A DNA stretch of 64,000 bases from Antarctobacter sediminis (GCF_019218285.1 NZ_JAHUZG010000002.1:434001-498000); one strand, 5' to 3'. Positions 9,058 to 17,979 are shown, counted from the first letter of the stretch. Translations and numbers: made by a program. Notes: generated from the letters alone by a model not told the origin.

Positions 9058-9936
9058 CTAGCGTCCCTTGATCTCGACCGAGAAACTGCGGCGTGCATTT
9101 GCCGGAGGTCTGGGGAATGGCGCGGCATTGCGAACGATCTGGATCGCCGCTCGGTCAAGTGCCGCCGAGCCAGAACTGCGCGCAACCGTGGCAGAGGCCA
9201 CACCGCCGCTGGCCGATATGGTAAAGGACACAAGCGCTGCGCCGCGCGTATTGACACGCGGACGCCCGGCGCGGGACAGCACCCGCATCACTTGACCGGG
9301 ATAGTTGCTGGCCTCGGCATTTCCCGGCGCGGGTTTGCCAGTTGGGGCACCGCTGGTCAGCGCCTTGGCGTTTTCAGTACCCGCAGCCTTGCCCGCGCGG
9401 GCATTGCGCGCGGCGCCACCGCCCTGTGGCGCCGGTTTCGGCCTGTTCGCGGTCTCAAGCTCTGGCGACCGCATCCGGGGGCGCAAGGACCGGGACACAG
9501 CCGCCGTGCGGGGCATGTCCGCAGTGATCCGTTCGGTCGTGTCAGCGGCAGGTGCGGCCGGTGTCGGCAGGACCGCCGGGGCCGACGATGCAACCGGGGC
9601 AGCGGCGCTTGGCGCGGGTGTCGCAGGCGTGACGGGCTCGGCTTGCACCGCCGCGGCGGCAGTCGGCGGCGGCGTCACACGTCGCGCCATCACACTGGTC
9701 TGTTGCGGCACGGCCCGGTCCGGCGCGTTGGCCATGGCAACCTCGACAGGCGCTTCGGCAGCGACCCGGTCAACCGCCATATCCGCAAAAGAAGAGCCAA
9801 GCCGCACTTCGGCACCGCCCGCCCCGCCCTCTGTCCGCACCGGCTCGGGCCCGGAAAGGGTCAACGCAAAGGCCCCGTGCGCAGCCAGCGCCACCGCGCC
9901 TGCGGCCAACTTGGCAATACGCGACGTCACAATCAT
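9058..9936 (-). CDS. tonB: TonB-type energy transducer
   Basis: A 292-residue TonB-family protein with one N-terminal membrane helix (LAAGAVALAAHGAFALTL). A long Ala/Pro-rich periplasmic linker (PVTPATPAPSAAAPVASSAP) follows. The C-terminal TonB domain spans residues 215-292 (YPGQVMRVLSRAGRPRVNTR, SSGSAALDRAAIQIVRNAAP). It should couple the ExbB/ExbD motor to the outer-membrane receptor HmuR. The start overlaps the preceding exbD by 4 bp (ATGA). It is the last gene of the long heme operon. Confidence 0.9.
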   Translation of the reverse strand: MIVTSRIAKLAAGAVALAAHGAFALTLSGPEPVRTEGGAGGAEVRLGSSFADMAVDRVAAEAPVEVAMANAPDRAVPQQTSVMARRVTPPPTAAAAVQAEPVTPATPAPSAAAPVASSAPAVLPTPAAPAADTTERITADMPRTAAVSRSLRPRMRSPELETANRPKPAPQGGGAARNARAGKAAGTENAKALTSGAPTGKPAPGNAEASNYPGQVMRVLSRAGRPRVNTRGAALVSFTISASGGVASATVARSSGSAALDRAAIQIVRNAAPFPRPPANARRSFSVEIKGR

Positions 9937-10322
9937 TCCAGTCCCCTTTCGGTGACGATGACGACCTTTCCCGCACCGGCCAGCCGCAGGGCGCGGCCAA
10001 TACGGATCAACTCTTCGGCGGGCAAGGCGCGGTCCGGCACGACACGGACGATCTCACGCGCCTCGACAGACAAGAGGGCCACTGCCTCGGCAGGCCCCGC
10101 GACGGCCGCCCCCTGCCACGCCATGCGCCCATCCGCATGGATGACAAATGCATCTTGCGGCGGCGCGCCTTCCAGCGCGGCAGTGCGCACCAAGGTCAAC
10201 TCCTTGTCCAACGGCCGCGCCAATGTCCCCGCAACGAGGAAAAAGATCAGCATCAGGAAAACGATGTTGATCAGCGCGATCGTCGGCTCCCGGTTTGACC
10301 TGTGCCGGCTTACTCGGGTCAT
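9933..10322 (-). CDS. ExbD-type protein with Asn in place of the membrane Asp
   Basis: A 129-residue ExbD/TolR-family protein with one membrane helix and a periplasmic domain. The helix reads TIALINIVFLMLIFFLVAG. The position normally held by the proton-carrying Asp (LIDVIF in most ExbD) is Asn here. It overlaps the upstream exbD by 4 bp and tonB by 4 bp, so all three are translationally coupled. In E. coli ExbD the Asp25Asn change abolishes function. This copy therefore probably works only as partner of the Asp-bearing paralogue. Confidence 0.88.
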   Translation of the reverse strand: MTRVSRHRSNREPTIALINIVFLMLIFFLVAGTLARPLDKELTLVRTAALEGAPPQDAFVIHADGRMAWQGAAVAGPAEAVALLSVEAREIVRVVPDRALPAEELIRIGRALRLAGAGKVVIVTERGLE

Positions 10323-10702
10323 ACTGCCCCCAGAACGGTGATGCGCAGGCCGGACATCCCGCGCAATGCGGCCAGCAGATCGGTCAGGCGTTGCGCCGAG
10401 ACACCGCCCTGCAAGGCCACGACGACAGGCAGGTCATCCGCGACGCCCGCCTGACGCGCTTGCAGGACCTCCGGCAGGGCAGCCAGCGGATGTTGCGTGC
10501 CGTTCAGACTCAGCTGGTCCTCCCCCAAGCGCAGAAAGACCGGCGAGACCGGGGACAAAGCGCCAGATCCAACCCCTGCGGCCAGCTCCACCTCGCCAAA
10601 CCGGGTAAATGTCGAACTCAGCATGAAAAACAGCAGCAGCAGAAAGATCACGTCGATCAACGAGGTCATGGACAACCTGCGCCGTGGCCTGCGCCTACGC
10701 AT
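10319..10702 (-). CDS. exbD: ExbD biopolymer transport protein (Asp-containing copy)
   Basis: A 127-residue ExbD-family protein. The start MRRRRPRRRLSM at 10702 gives a strongly positive cytoplasmic tail before the helix SLIDVIFLLLLFFMLSSTF, which carries the conserved Asp. A periplasmic domain follows (PLAALPEVLQARQAGVADDL). It overlaps the end of exbB by 8 bp and the second exbD by 4 bp. It should form the proton-driven stator with ExbB that energises TonB. Confidence 0.9.
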   Translation of the reverse strand: MRRRRPRRRLSMTSLIDVIFLLLLFFMLSSTFTRFGEVELAAGVGSGALSPVSPVFLRLGEDQLSLNGTQHPLAALPEVLQARQAGVADDLPVVVALQGGVSAQRLTDLLAALRGMSGLRITVLGAV

Positions 10703-11348
10703 GGGCGGGCACCGCCGATGGCGCGGCCATGGCGTGTTCGGCCCCGGCCGGGGACAGGACGCTGCGCAATGCCTTTTGCGCCAGAACGCGCTCTGCATCC
10801 ATCCGCGACTCGAACCAGCTGAGCACCAAGGCCGTGGGCATGGCGACGGCCAGCCCGACAGCCGTGGTCAGAAGGGCAACCCAGATCCCCCCCGCAAGGA
10901 TGGATGGATCAACCTGCGCGCCCGCCGATTGCAGCGCCTGAAAGGCCGAGATCATGCCAAGGACAGTCCCGAACAAACCCAGCAGCGGCGCCAGTTGCGC
11001 CACGGAATCCAGCAGGCGAAACCCGGTTTCCAACCGGGCAAACCGGGCCTCTGCCTCGGCCTCCAGCCGCTGAGCGTCGGCCTGTCCGTCAAAGGCCATC
11101 GCCAGAACCGGACGCAGATAGCTGCGCGACTGGTCCAACTGTCGCCGCGCGGCCAATCGGTTGCCCATGTCCCAGGCTTCGACCGCCTCGCGCAGGGCCT
11201 TGTGCCGTCCAACCCCTGCCGCCGCGAACTGCCACAGCTTGTACAGGACAACGGCCAGAACAAGGATCGAAACCACGCCCAGCACTACGACAACCGGACC
11301 GCCCAAATCATAGACGCGGACCAGCGCGTCCGTCAGGGTTGCGATCAT
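10695..11348 (-). CDS. exbB: ExbB/MotA/TolQ proton channel
   Basis: A 217-residue integral membrane protein with three helices: about residues 18-38, 117-140 (LAPLLGLFGTVLGMISAF) and 155-178 (WVALLTTAVGLAVAMPTALV). The second and third carry the GLFGTVLGM and TTAVGLAVA motifs diagnostic of ExbB/TolQ. The preceding cytoplasmic helix region contains the usual charged stretch (EAEARFARLETGFRLLD). It is coupled by 4 bp to the upstream periplasmic protein gene, so the whole heme operon is continuous. It forms the pentameric channel around the ExbD pair. Confidence 0.92.
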   Translation of the reverse strand: MIATLTDALVRVYDLGGPVVVVLGVVSILVLAVVLYKLWQFAAAGVGRHKALREAVEAWDMGNRLAARRQLDQSRSYLRPVLAMAFDGQADAQRLEAEAEARFARLETGFRLLDSVAQLAPLLGLFGTVLGMISAFQALQSAGAQVDPSILAGGIWVALLTTAVGLAVAMPTALVLSWFESRMDAERVLAQKALRSVLSPAGAEHAMAAPSAVPAHA

Positions 11349-11779
11349 CCCAGAACCTCCACGTCGGTACGGCTGCGCAGGTCGAGACCGTCTGTGCAGG
11401 CTCCGCCAGGCAGGCCCGTCCCTTCACAGGTTTCCGCGCCATTGATCAGCAGCCGCCCAAGATCCGCGCAGGCCAGACCCGCCAGAACAAACTGGCGCAC
11501 ACGCGGGCGGGCCGCGGGCAGTTCGCCGAAATCAAACAGGGTCATGCGGTTCACCCGGCCCTGGGTGTCAAAAAGGACCGCCTCATAGACCGCCTGCGCA
11601 ATGTCGGCCTCATGGCCATTCTGCACCACAAAGCTGATCCGGCAGGCACCATCCACCGGTTCCAGCGCGTTGAGCTCCAGCGCCACATGTGGGCCCTGCA
11701 TGGTTTCGGCCCAAACCGGTGTGGCCAAAAAGGTTGCGGTGCAAACTGCCGCCACGGCCCTGTTAAGAAAAGAGATCAT
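11345..11779 (-). CDS. Conserved periplasmic protein of the heme operon
   Basis: A 144-residue protein with a cleavable signal peptide (AVAAVCTATFLATPVWAE). The mature part is a small domain with paired cysteines (GACRISFVVQNGHEADIAQA, LAGLACADLGRLLINGAETC, GGACTDG). Proteins of this type are commonly found beside exbB in alphaproteobacterial heme/siderophore loci. Its exact job is unknown. It lies 118 bp downstream of hmuV and overlaps exbB by 4 bp. Confidence 0.7.
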   Translation of the reverse strand: MISFLNRAVAAVCTATFLATPVWAETMQGPHVALELNALEPVDGACRISFVVQNGHEADIAQAVYEAVLFDTQGRVNRMTLFDFGELPAARPRVRQFVLAGLACADLGRLLINGAETCEGTGLPGGACTDGLDLRSRTDVEVLG

Positions 11780-11897
11780 CCAGCCCTCGTCGATCGGATT
11801 GACAATTGGCTGGGGCCGCGGCCCTGGCTGGATAGGTGCGTGGTATCATTCGCCACGCGCCCGAACAATACCTGACAAAAACAATACGCCATTTTCA

Positions 11898-12680
11898 TCA
11901 GGCCGTCGCCGCATGTGGCAAAACAAAGGGCACATCTTCCGGCGGTGGTGCCGAAACGCGCAGGGAACACCCATAGGCGCGCGACAGGATCTGATCCGTC
12001 AGCACCTTGGTCGGAGTACCGGCGGCAACGCAACGCCCCTCGGCCAGCACGGCGACGCAGTCAGCGAACAGGGCTGTCAGGTTCAGGTCGTGCATCACGG
12101 CAAGAACACCGCCTCCGGCCCGGGCGAAATCTCGGGCAATCTGCATGACTTGCAACTGGTGCCCGATGTCCAGACTGGAAACGGGCTCGTCCAACAGCAA
12201 CCAGCGGGGCACGCCCTCTGACACCGGCGACCAGACCTGTGCCAGCACGCGGGCCAGCATGACGCGCTGCGCCTCACCGCCGGAGAGGTCCTGAAAGAAC
12301 CGATCAGCGTAATGTGCCAACCCCACGCGGGCCAGCGCCTGCATCGGCACCTCGGGACGGTCGCCGGCAGTGCCGGATTGCAACCCGATCCGCACCACCT
12401 CGATCACGGTAAAGGGAAAGGCAAGGCGCGAGGATTGTGGCAGAACCGCCCGTTGCGCGGCCAGTTCATGAGCGGCCTGCCCGGACGTTATGCGCCCGTT
12501 CAGGGAAACCCGCCCCTCATACGGCAAGGTCCCGTCTATGGCGCCCAGCAGAGTCGATTTCCCCGATCCGTTTGGCCCCACGATGGCTGTGACCTCTCCG
12601 GGGCGCGCCAGCAGGTCGACGCCACGCAGGACTTCGCGCCGACCATAGCGCACACGGATGTTTTCGGCGTGCAGCGTCAT
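11898..12680 (-). CDS. hmuV: Heme ABC transporter ATP-binding protein HmuV
   Basis: A 260-residue ABC ATPase. It has Walker A GPNGSGKST, Q-loop AVLPQSSRL, signature LSGGEAQR, Walker B WLLLDEPVSSLD and switch His in VMHDLN. The start at 12680 (MTLHAENIRVRYG) overlaps the permease gene by 4 bp. It powers HmuU-mediated import of heme from the periplasm. The region upstream in the same frame is not coding. Confidence 0.93.
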   Translation of the reverse strand: MTLHAENIRVRYGRREVLRGVDLLARPGEVTAIVGPNGSGKSTLLGAIDGTLPYEGRVSLNGRITSGQAAHELAAQRAVLPQSSRLAFPFTVIEVVRIGLQSGTAGDRPEVPMQALARVGLAHYADRFFQDLSGGEAQRVMLARVLAQVWSPVSEGVPRWLLLDEPVSSLDIGHQLQVMQIARDFARAGGGVLAVMHDLNLTALFADCVAVLAEGRCVAAGTPTKVLTDQILSRAYGCSLRVSAPPPEDVPFVLPHAATA

Positions 12681-13744
12681 GTATCGACCAGCCCCCGGCG
12701 TTGCAGAAGGATCCAAAGGAACACCGGCGCGCCCAGCACGGCGGTCACGATGCCTATGGGCAGTTCCGCAGGCGCGATCACCACGCGGGCAATCACATCG
12801 GCCAGGATCAAGAGACTGGCCCCCAGAAGCGCCGCGTTCAACAACAGGGTCCGGTGATCCGGCCCGGACCACAGCCGCAGCAGGTGTGGCACGACGATGC
12901 CGATGAACCCGATGCCGCCGGATACGGCCACCGCCGCCCCGGCCGCCCCCGCGACGGCAAGGATGGCAATGTTTTTCATGCGCTGAACATTGATGCCGAT
13001 ATGGGCAGCGGTCGCCTCGCCCAGCGCCAGCCCGTTCAACCCCCGCCCAAGCGCCAAGGCCGCGCCGATAGACAGCAGGATCAGCGGCCCGGCAGACAGA
13101 ACCTTGGCCCAGCTTGCACCGGCAAGCGATCCCATTCCCCAAAAGGTCAGATCGCGCAGTTGCCGGTCATCGGCGATGTAGACAAGGATGCCCGACAACG
13201 CCCCCGACAGCGCCCCCAGCGCGATCCCGGCCAGCAACATTGTCGCCACAGAAGTCCGGCCCTGCCGAGTCGACACGCGGTACAGGATCAGCGTCGCGCC
13301 CCATCCCCCCAGAAAGGCCGCGAAAGGCGTCAGATGCGCCCCCGTGACCGCCTGAACGGACGGTGGGAGCGCCGCGCCCAGCACGATGGCAAGGATCGCC
13401 CCAAGGCCCGCACCGGCCCCGACCCCGACGATACCTGGATCGGCCAAAGGGTTGCGGAACAGGCCCTGCATCGCAGCCCCGGACACCGCCAGTGCCGCCC
13501 CCACAAGGACACCCAGCGCAAGCCGCGGCAGTCGAATGTCCAACAGGACGACCTTTTCGACCTGACTTAGGTCCGCCCCGCTCAGCAGTTTGCCCAGCAG
13601 TGCCGTCAGGGTCACATCCGCCGCCCCGACCTGAAGGCTTGCCAAAGCACAGAGCAACAGGACCCCAGTCAGGACGACATGCAGCGACCTTGCCCGGTCC
13701 AGCCGGTCGCGTGGCGGCATCAGTGGTTCGCTAAGTGCGGCCAT
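12677..13744 (-). CDS. hmuU: Heme ABC transporter permease HmuU
   Basis: A 355-residue FecCD-family permease with about ten membrane helices. Family signatures are RLPRLALGVLVGAALAVSGA and FRNPLADPGIVGVGAGAG near the N-terminus and GGIGFIGIVVPHLLRL in the coupling region. I took the ATG at 13744 (MAALSEPLMPP), four bases after the hmuT stop. Together with HmuT and HmuV it forms the inner-membrane heme importer. Confidence 0.93.
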   Translation of the reverse strand: MAALSEPLMPPRDRLDRARSLHVVLTGVLLLCALASLQVGAADVTLTALLGKLLSGADLSQVEKVVLLDIRLPRLALGVLVGAALAVSGAAMQGLFRNPLADPGIVGVGAGAGLGAILAIVLGAALPPSVQAVTGAHLTPFAAFLGGWGATLILYRVSTRQGRTSVATMLLAGIALGALSGALSGILVYIADDRQLRDLTFWGMGSLAGASWAKVLSAGPLILLSIGAALALGRGLNGLALGEATAAHIGINVQRMKNIAILAVAGAAGAAVAVSGGIGFIGIVVPHLLRLWSGPDHRTLLLNAALLGASLLILADVIARVVIAPAELPIGIVTAVLGAPVFLWILLQRRGLVDT

Positions 13745-13748
13745 CGGC

Positions 13749-14648
13749 TTATCCCGCGCCGCCGTACAGCGCACCATGCAGCGTCTCGACCGCTTCGGCA
13801 GTGCGCGGCCCGAAGCCAAGCATCAACAACCCGTCCAGACGCACGACAGAGCGCGTCGCGGCCGCCGGGGTCAACCGGATTGCGGGCATGTCAAACAGCG
13901 CGTCGTCCGGGGCTGCATGATCGCCTTGCCGTGTCATCATCAGGATAACGTCGGGCGCAGCACGGCCAACTGCCTCGTCCGTAAGCTGCTTGTAGCCGTC
14001 GAAAGCGTCGATCGCGTTGACACCGCCCGCCATGCGGATGATCGCATCAGCCGCAGTCCCGGTGCCCGAGGCGTTGATCTTGCCTCCCTGCGTCGACAGC
14101 ACAAAAAGCACGCGCTTGCGATCCGCAGGTGCCACATCCGCTTGGGCGCGCGCCCTGTCCAGCGCTTGGCCGACCTCCTGTGCCAATGTCTCGGCCCGGT
14201 CCGGAACGCCCAGCGCATCTCCGATGACTGCGATTTTGCGCAGGATCCCCTCGGCATCCAGCGCATCGGGCACTTCGACAAAGTCCACTTCTGCCGCACG
14301 GATCACATCCAGTGTTTCCGGTGGCCCCGCCCCCTCTTCCGACAAGATCAGCGACGGCCCGACAGACAGCACACCTTCGGGAGACAGCGCGCGCATGTAA
14401 CCCACGTCCGGCAGATGCGTCACCTCCGGCGGAAAGCTGGAGGTCGTGTCCCGCGCCAACAGGCGATGCTGTTGCCCAAGCGCAACGATGATCTCTGTCA
14501 CCGACCCGCCAATGGACAGCACGTCCGCTGTCGGATGTTTCGGGTCCGGTTGCTGTGCCGAAACGGTCAGGGCGACAAGCGCGCCAAAGATCGCGGTCGA
14601 CAGCCCGGTGAACAGGGCAATGCTCCGGGATGCAGACGTGCAGGTCAT
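13749..14648 (-). CDS. hmuT: Periplasmic heme-binding protein HmuT
   Basis: A 299-residue cluster A substrate-binding protein. The start MTCTSASRS at 14648 overlaps hmuS by 4 bp and is followed by a signal segment (LFTGLSTAIFGALVALTVSA). The mature part shows the expected VLSIGGSVTEIIVALGQQHR and YMRALSPEGVLSVGPSLILS lobe motifs. It should pass heme from the outer-membrane receptor to HmuUV. Confidence 0.92.
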   Translation of the reverse strand: MTCTSASRSIALFTGLSTAIFGALVALTVSAQQPDPKHPTADVLSIGGSVTEIIVALGQQHRLLARDTTSSFPPEVTHLPDVGYMRALSPEGVLSVGPSLILSEEGAGPPETLDVIRAAEVDFVEVPDALDAEGILRKIAVIGDALGVPDRAETLAQEVGQALDRARAQADVAPADRKRVLFVLSTQGGKINASGTGTAADAIIRMAGGVNAIDAFDGYKQLTDEAVGRAAPDVILMMTRQGDHAAPDDALFDMPAIRLTPAAATRSVVRLDGLLMLGFGPRTAEAVETLHGALYGGAG

Positions 14649-15703
14649 GCCGGCACCTCGTCCAGAACTGGCAGCGCCTCGACAATCCGGCCCCAAGCGG
14701 GACGGGAATCGCGGCCCTCCTTTCCGACACCGAAAATCTGAAAGATGATCCCGCCCTCGGCATCGAAGGCTTCGACCGAAATGGCCGGGCCGCGCTGCGT
14801 CGGTTTTTCCACGGCCCAAAGCTCGGCCACTTTGTCCAGTCGCAGGTGCAGGTTAAAGTCAGGATCCATCACGTTCTGCCACGGCCCCATCGGGTGAAGG
14901 GTCTCCAATGGGCCAGAGTGGATCTGGATGCAGCCACGGTTGCCGACAAAGACCATGACCTCGATCCCGGCGTCGCGCACCGCGTGCAACATCAGGTTGG
15001 TGGCCTGCGGGGCAAGCCTGTGCGCAAACGGAGCCCCGGCGATGCGGTAAGCCCCGAGCCGGTTCATCTTCAGCTTGGAACACAGGCGCAGGAACTGGTG
15101 CGTGTCGGTCAGCCGCGCCCATTCCTGCCGAAGGACGTCCAGCTTGTCAGGGCGCGATTTCGGCGCCTCCGTCGGCTGGCGTGGTTGAACCGCCTGCCCT
15201 TCGGACTGATCCTCCGACGCAAGATCCGAAACCAGCGAGGCCCAGTCCGCATGGGCCGACCCCTCACGCAGATGGATCTTGTGGATCGCATCCCCGGCTG
15301 CATCGAAGATCTGCAAGGACCGGCGCGGTGTGCCGCCCTCCCCGTCCGGCGCTTCCACCGCGAAAGCATGGACCCAATGGGACGGAAAGATCCGCAGGTC
15401 GATCTCTTCGGTCAGCACCATCGCCGCATGTTCGCCCGGGTGGTAATTGGAATAGCGCCCGACCTTTTCGTGAACACAGGCCTCGACTCGCGTCAGGGCC
15501 ATGACCTCGCCCAGCCGCCCGGCGGCGGGCATCAGCACATCGGGATGCGCCGCGATGCGGGTCACGCCCTGACCGATACGTGCGGCGACAAGCTGAGCCT
15601 CGGCGATGCCGAGCTTTGAAGCCAGATCGCGGGCACGGAGTTTCGGGTTTTCCGCTGCGGCGGAGCGGATTTCGGCTGGCGACGGCGCAAGCTGCTCGGT
15701 CAT
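14645..15703 (-). CDS. hmuS: Hemin-degrading/heme-binding protein HmuS
   Basis: A 352-residue cytoplasmic HemS/HmuS-family protein built from two repeated halves. In the N-terminal half LGEVMALTRVEACVHEKVG and RIFPSHWVHAFAVE are recognisable. In the C-terminal half GIEVMVFVGNRGCIQIHSG and MGPWQNVMDPDFNLHLRLDK match the HemS fold. It accepts imported heme and releases iron or hands heme on. It is the first gene of the minus-strand operon ending in tonB and is divergent from hmuR. Confidence 0.93.
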   Translation of the reverse strand: MTEQLAPSPAEIRSAAAENPKLRARDLASKLGIAEAQLVAARIGQGVTRIAAHPDVLMPAAGRLGEVMALTRVEACVHEKVGRYSNYHPGEHAAMVLTEEIDLRIFPSHWVHAFAVEAPDGEGGTPRRSLQIFDAAGDAIHKIHLREGSAHADWASLVSDLASEDQSEGQAVQPRQPTEAPKSRPDKLDVLRQEWARLTDTHQFLRLCSKLKMNRLGAYRIAGAPFAHRLAPQATNLMLHAVRDAGIEVMVFVGNRGCIQIHSGPLETLHPMGPWQNVMDPDFNLHLRLDKVAELWAVEKPTQRGPAISVEAFDAEGGIIFQIFGVGKEGRDSRPAWGRIVEALPVLDEVPA

Positions 15704-15903
15704 GACATCCTCGGGGTTGGGAAGGTCTGCTGGCTTCGCACACCCAAGGTATGCGTGGCTTACGCTAATTACTTGACTGTTTTAGTCTGGATATCGTAAC
15801 CCTGCAACCCGTCACGATAAGATTTATCGCATCGGCAACAATTCGCCCGCGCCAGCCCTTCGCAAGCCACGGCCCAGACCCATGGACATGAAGGACTGCA
15901 CCC
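15704..15903. promoter_or_regulatory. hmuS-hmuR divergent promoter region with a 15-bp dyad
   Basis: The 200-bp gap between the divergent heme genes holds CGATAAGATTTATCG (15815-15829; perfect 6-bp arms, 3-bp spacer). A second dyad is GACTGTTTTAGTC (15775-15787). TATCGT (15792-15797) and ACGATA (15814-15819) form a wider inverted pair. Position makes the CGATAA dyad the best candidate for an iron- or heme-responsive operator. It matches neither the RirA IRO box nor the Irr ICE box that I know. Confidence 0.45.
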
Positions 15904-17931
15904 ATGCTCACCCATTTCTTGCGCGGCACAACCGCGCTGGCCTGCCTGTCGCTGACGGCCCCCGCCACGGCGCAGGAAGACCCCGGTTTTCTTGGCACCT
16001 TGATCCTGACCGCAGGCAAGCGCGATCTCAGCTTTGGCACCGCCCTGTCACGCACCGTTATCGACGAGACCGAAATTCAGGACAGGCAGGCCAGCACCGT
16101 GGCCCAGCTGATCGACTCGGTCCCCGGTGTCACCCTGGTCAACGGCACCACGCCGCAAGGGTCGGGAATCAACATCCGGGGCTTTGGCGCCAACACGACC
16201 TACGGGTCGGACCAAAAGATTGCCGTTCTGGTGGATGGCGCGGCTGTGGGATCCGAAGAACTGTACCGGATCGGCACCCAGCTGTTCACCGACCCCCTGC
16301 TGTACAAACAGGCCGAAGTCCTGCGTGGCACCATCGGCAGCTTTGCCTACGGGTCCGGGATCATCGGCGGTGTCGTCCGGCTTGAAAGCAAGGATGCTTC
16401 GGATTTCACCGGCGGCGAACCGGGGCTGGCCGGATCCCAAACGCTGGAGTTCAGCTCGAACGGCGGTGGTGTGGTCAGTTCCTCGACGCTGGCTTGGCAA
16501 CCGACCCGCCGGGCCGAGTTCCTGCTGAACTACACAATCCGCGATCAGGACGACCTGACAGCAGGGGATGGCAGGACCATCGGCAACAGCGCCTTTCGCA
16601 CGCCCTCGGGGTTGGCAAAGGCCAAGTTCACCTTTGGCGAGGCCGACGCGCATGAACTGACCTTCAGCTATTCCCAGACCGTGGCTGACGACAAGGATGT
16701 GCCCTATGACCAGTTCGCCACCACCGGCGGCACCTTTGGCAATGTCGACCGGCTGACCGATACTAGGCAGGCCGTGATCGACTATCGCTACAACCCGGCC
16801 AGCGACCTGATCGACCTGCGCCTGAACCTGTCCTATGCGGATCAAATCATCGAATATGACTATGTGCCGGGATCGTCGCCCCTGGAAGGCACTCCGACCT
16901 TCGCCTTTCTGGAAAGCACGGTAAACGCCGACCAGCGTTACCAGACCAGCAAGCTGACCCTGTCGAACAGGTCTTTGTTCGGATCCGACGCCATGGAACA
17001 TGACCTGTTGACGGGCGTCGAATTCATCAAACGCGACCGCAAGGACAACTCTGCCGCCAGCGCCCCGGGCGGGACGGACCGCCGCATCGCCCTGTTCCTT
17101 GTCGACGAAATCACCATGGGCGCGTTCACGGTGACACCCGCGCTGCGCTATGAAACCTCGATGATAGAAAGCGCGACAACCTACGGAAAGTTCACCAATG
17201 ATGCGCTGATGGGCGGACTGGCCCTGGCCTATGATTTCGGCAACGGCCTGTCGGTCTTTGGCAGCGTTGCCTACACCGAGGGATTGCCGATCATCGACGA
17301 TCTGGGGGCCAGCGCCGCCGCGCTTGCCCGGATGCACACGACCGAGAAATCACACACCTTCGAATTCGGCGCGGAATACACCGGGGCCGATGTTTTTGCC
17401 GCAGGCGACAGCCTGACCCTTCGCGGCAATGCCTACGCCACGACCATGTGGGACATCACAAGTTACACCGCCTCTGGTTCGACCTCGACGAACCTCGACC
17501 GGATCGAAACGCGGGGGTTCGAGCTTGAAGCCTCTTACGGCCATGCAACCGGGGTCTACGTCGATGTTGCAGGGCATATCGGCTCTGGCAAGGAATACGC
17601 GCCGGGGGTGGATGCGGTTGTCTGGCGCAACACGGCGGCCGACCGTTTGCAGGTGACGCTGGGCCGCAAATGGGGCGACACCCTCGACCTCAGCTGGGAA
17701 GCCGTGCATTCGGCCGACCGGCGCGACGCCCTTGGTGCCGATCTGCCCAAGGCGACCGTTCATAACCTGCGGGCAACATGGCGCCCGGAACAATCCGGCT
17801 GGATGGACGGCACCGAAGTCCGCTTCGGGATCGAGAATGCGCTGGACCTTGACTATGTCGGCCACCTGTCCTCGCCCACGCGCAAGGCCCCGGGCCGTAC
17901 CTTCAAAATCAGCCTGACCAAGACGTTCTGA
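15904..17931 (+). CDS. hmuR: TonB-dependent heme receptor HmuR
   Basis: A 675-residue outer-membrane receptor. A signal peptide (FLRGTTALACLSLTAPATAQ) is followed by a TonB-box-like FLGTLILTAG. The plug domain (VAQLIDSVPGVTLVNGTTPQ, INIRGFGANTTYG, VLVDGAAVG) and a 22-strand barrel ending in aromatic Phe (SLTKTF) complete it. AAGGA precedes the ATG. The FRAP motif of many heme receptors is not evident; at its expected place the text reads AYTEGLPIIDDLGAS. Heme as substrate is inferred from the divergent hmuSTUV operon. Confidence 0.9.
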   Translation: MLTHFLRGTTALACLSLTAPATAQEDPGFLGTLILTAGKRDLSFGTALSRTVIDETEIQDRQASTVAQLIDSVPGVTLVNGTTPQGSGINIRGFGANTTYGSDQKIAVLVDGAAVGSEELYRIGTQLFTDPLLYKQAEVLRGTIGSFAYGSGIIGGVVRLESKDASDFTGGEPGLAGSQTLEFSSNGGGVVSSSTLAWQPTRRAEFLLNYTIRDQDDLTAGDGRTIGNSAFRTPSGLAKAKFTFGEADAHELTFSYSQTVADDKDVPYDQFATTGGTFGNVDRLTDTRQAVIDYRYNPASDLIDLRLNLSYADQIIEYDYVPGSSPLEGTPTFAFLESTVNADQRYQTSKLTLSNRSLFGSDAMEHDLLTGVEFIKRDRKDNSAASAPGGTDRRIALFLVDEITMGAFTVTPALRYETSMIESATTYGKFTNDALMGGLALAYDFGNGLSVFGSVAYTEGLPIIDDLGASAAALARMHTTEKSHTFEFGAEYTGADVFAAGDSLTLRGNAYATTMWDITSYTASGSTSTNLDRIETRGFELEASYGHATGVYVDVAGHIGSGKEYAPGVDAVVWRNTAADRLQVTLGRKWGDTLDLSWEAVHSADRRDALGADLPKATVHNLRATWRPEQSGWMDGTEVRFGIENALDLDYVGHLSSPTRKAPGRTFKISLTKTF

Positions 17932-17948
17932 CCCCGGCCACAGCACAA

Positions 17949-17979
17949 GAAAGGCGACGCACGCGCTGCGCCGCCTTTC
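17949..17979 (+). terminator. Stem-loop after hmuR
   Basis: GAAAGGCG-A-CGCA / TGCG-C-CGCCTTTC forms a 12-bp stem with one mismatch around a CGCGC loop, starting 18 bp after the hmuR stop. There is no T-tract, so it may protect the mRNA 3' end or act with Rho. Confidence 0.5.

Noticed and set aside
8650-10341. 563-codon plus-strand frame opposite tonB and exbD
   Set aside because: Arg/Gly/His-rich antisense shadow of the TonB-system genes.
16048-17337. 429-codon minus-strand frame opposite hmuR
   Set aside because: Antisense shadow; hmuR shows all receptor landmarks.
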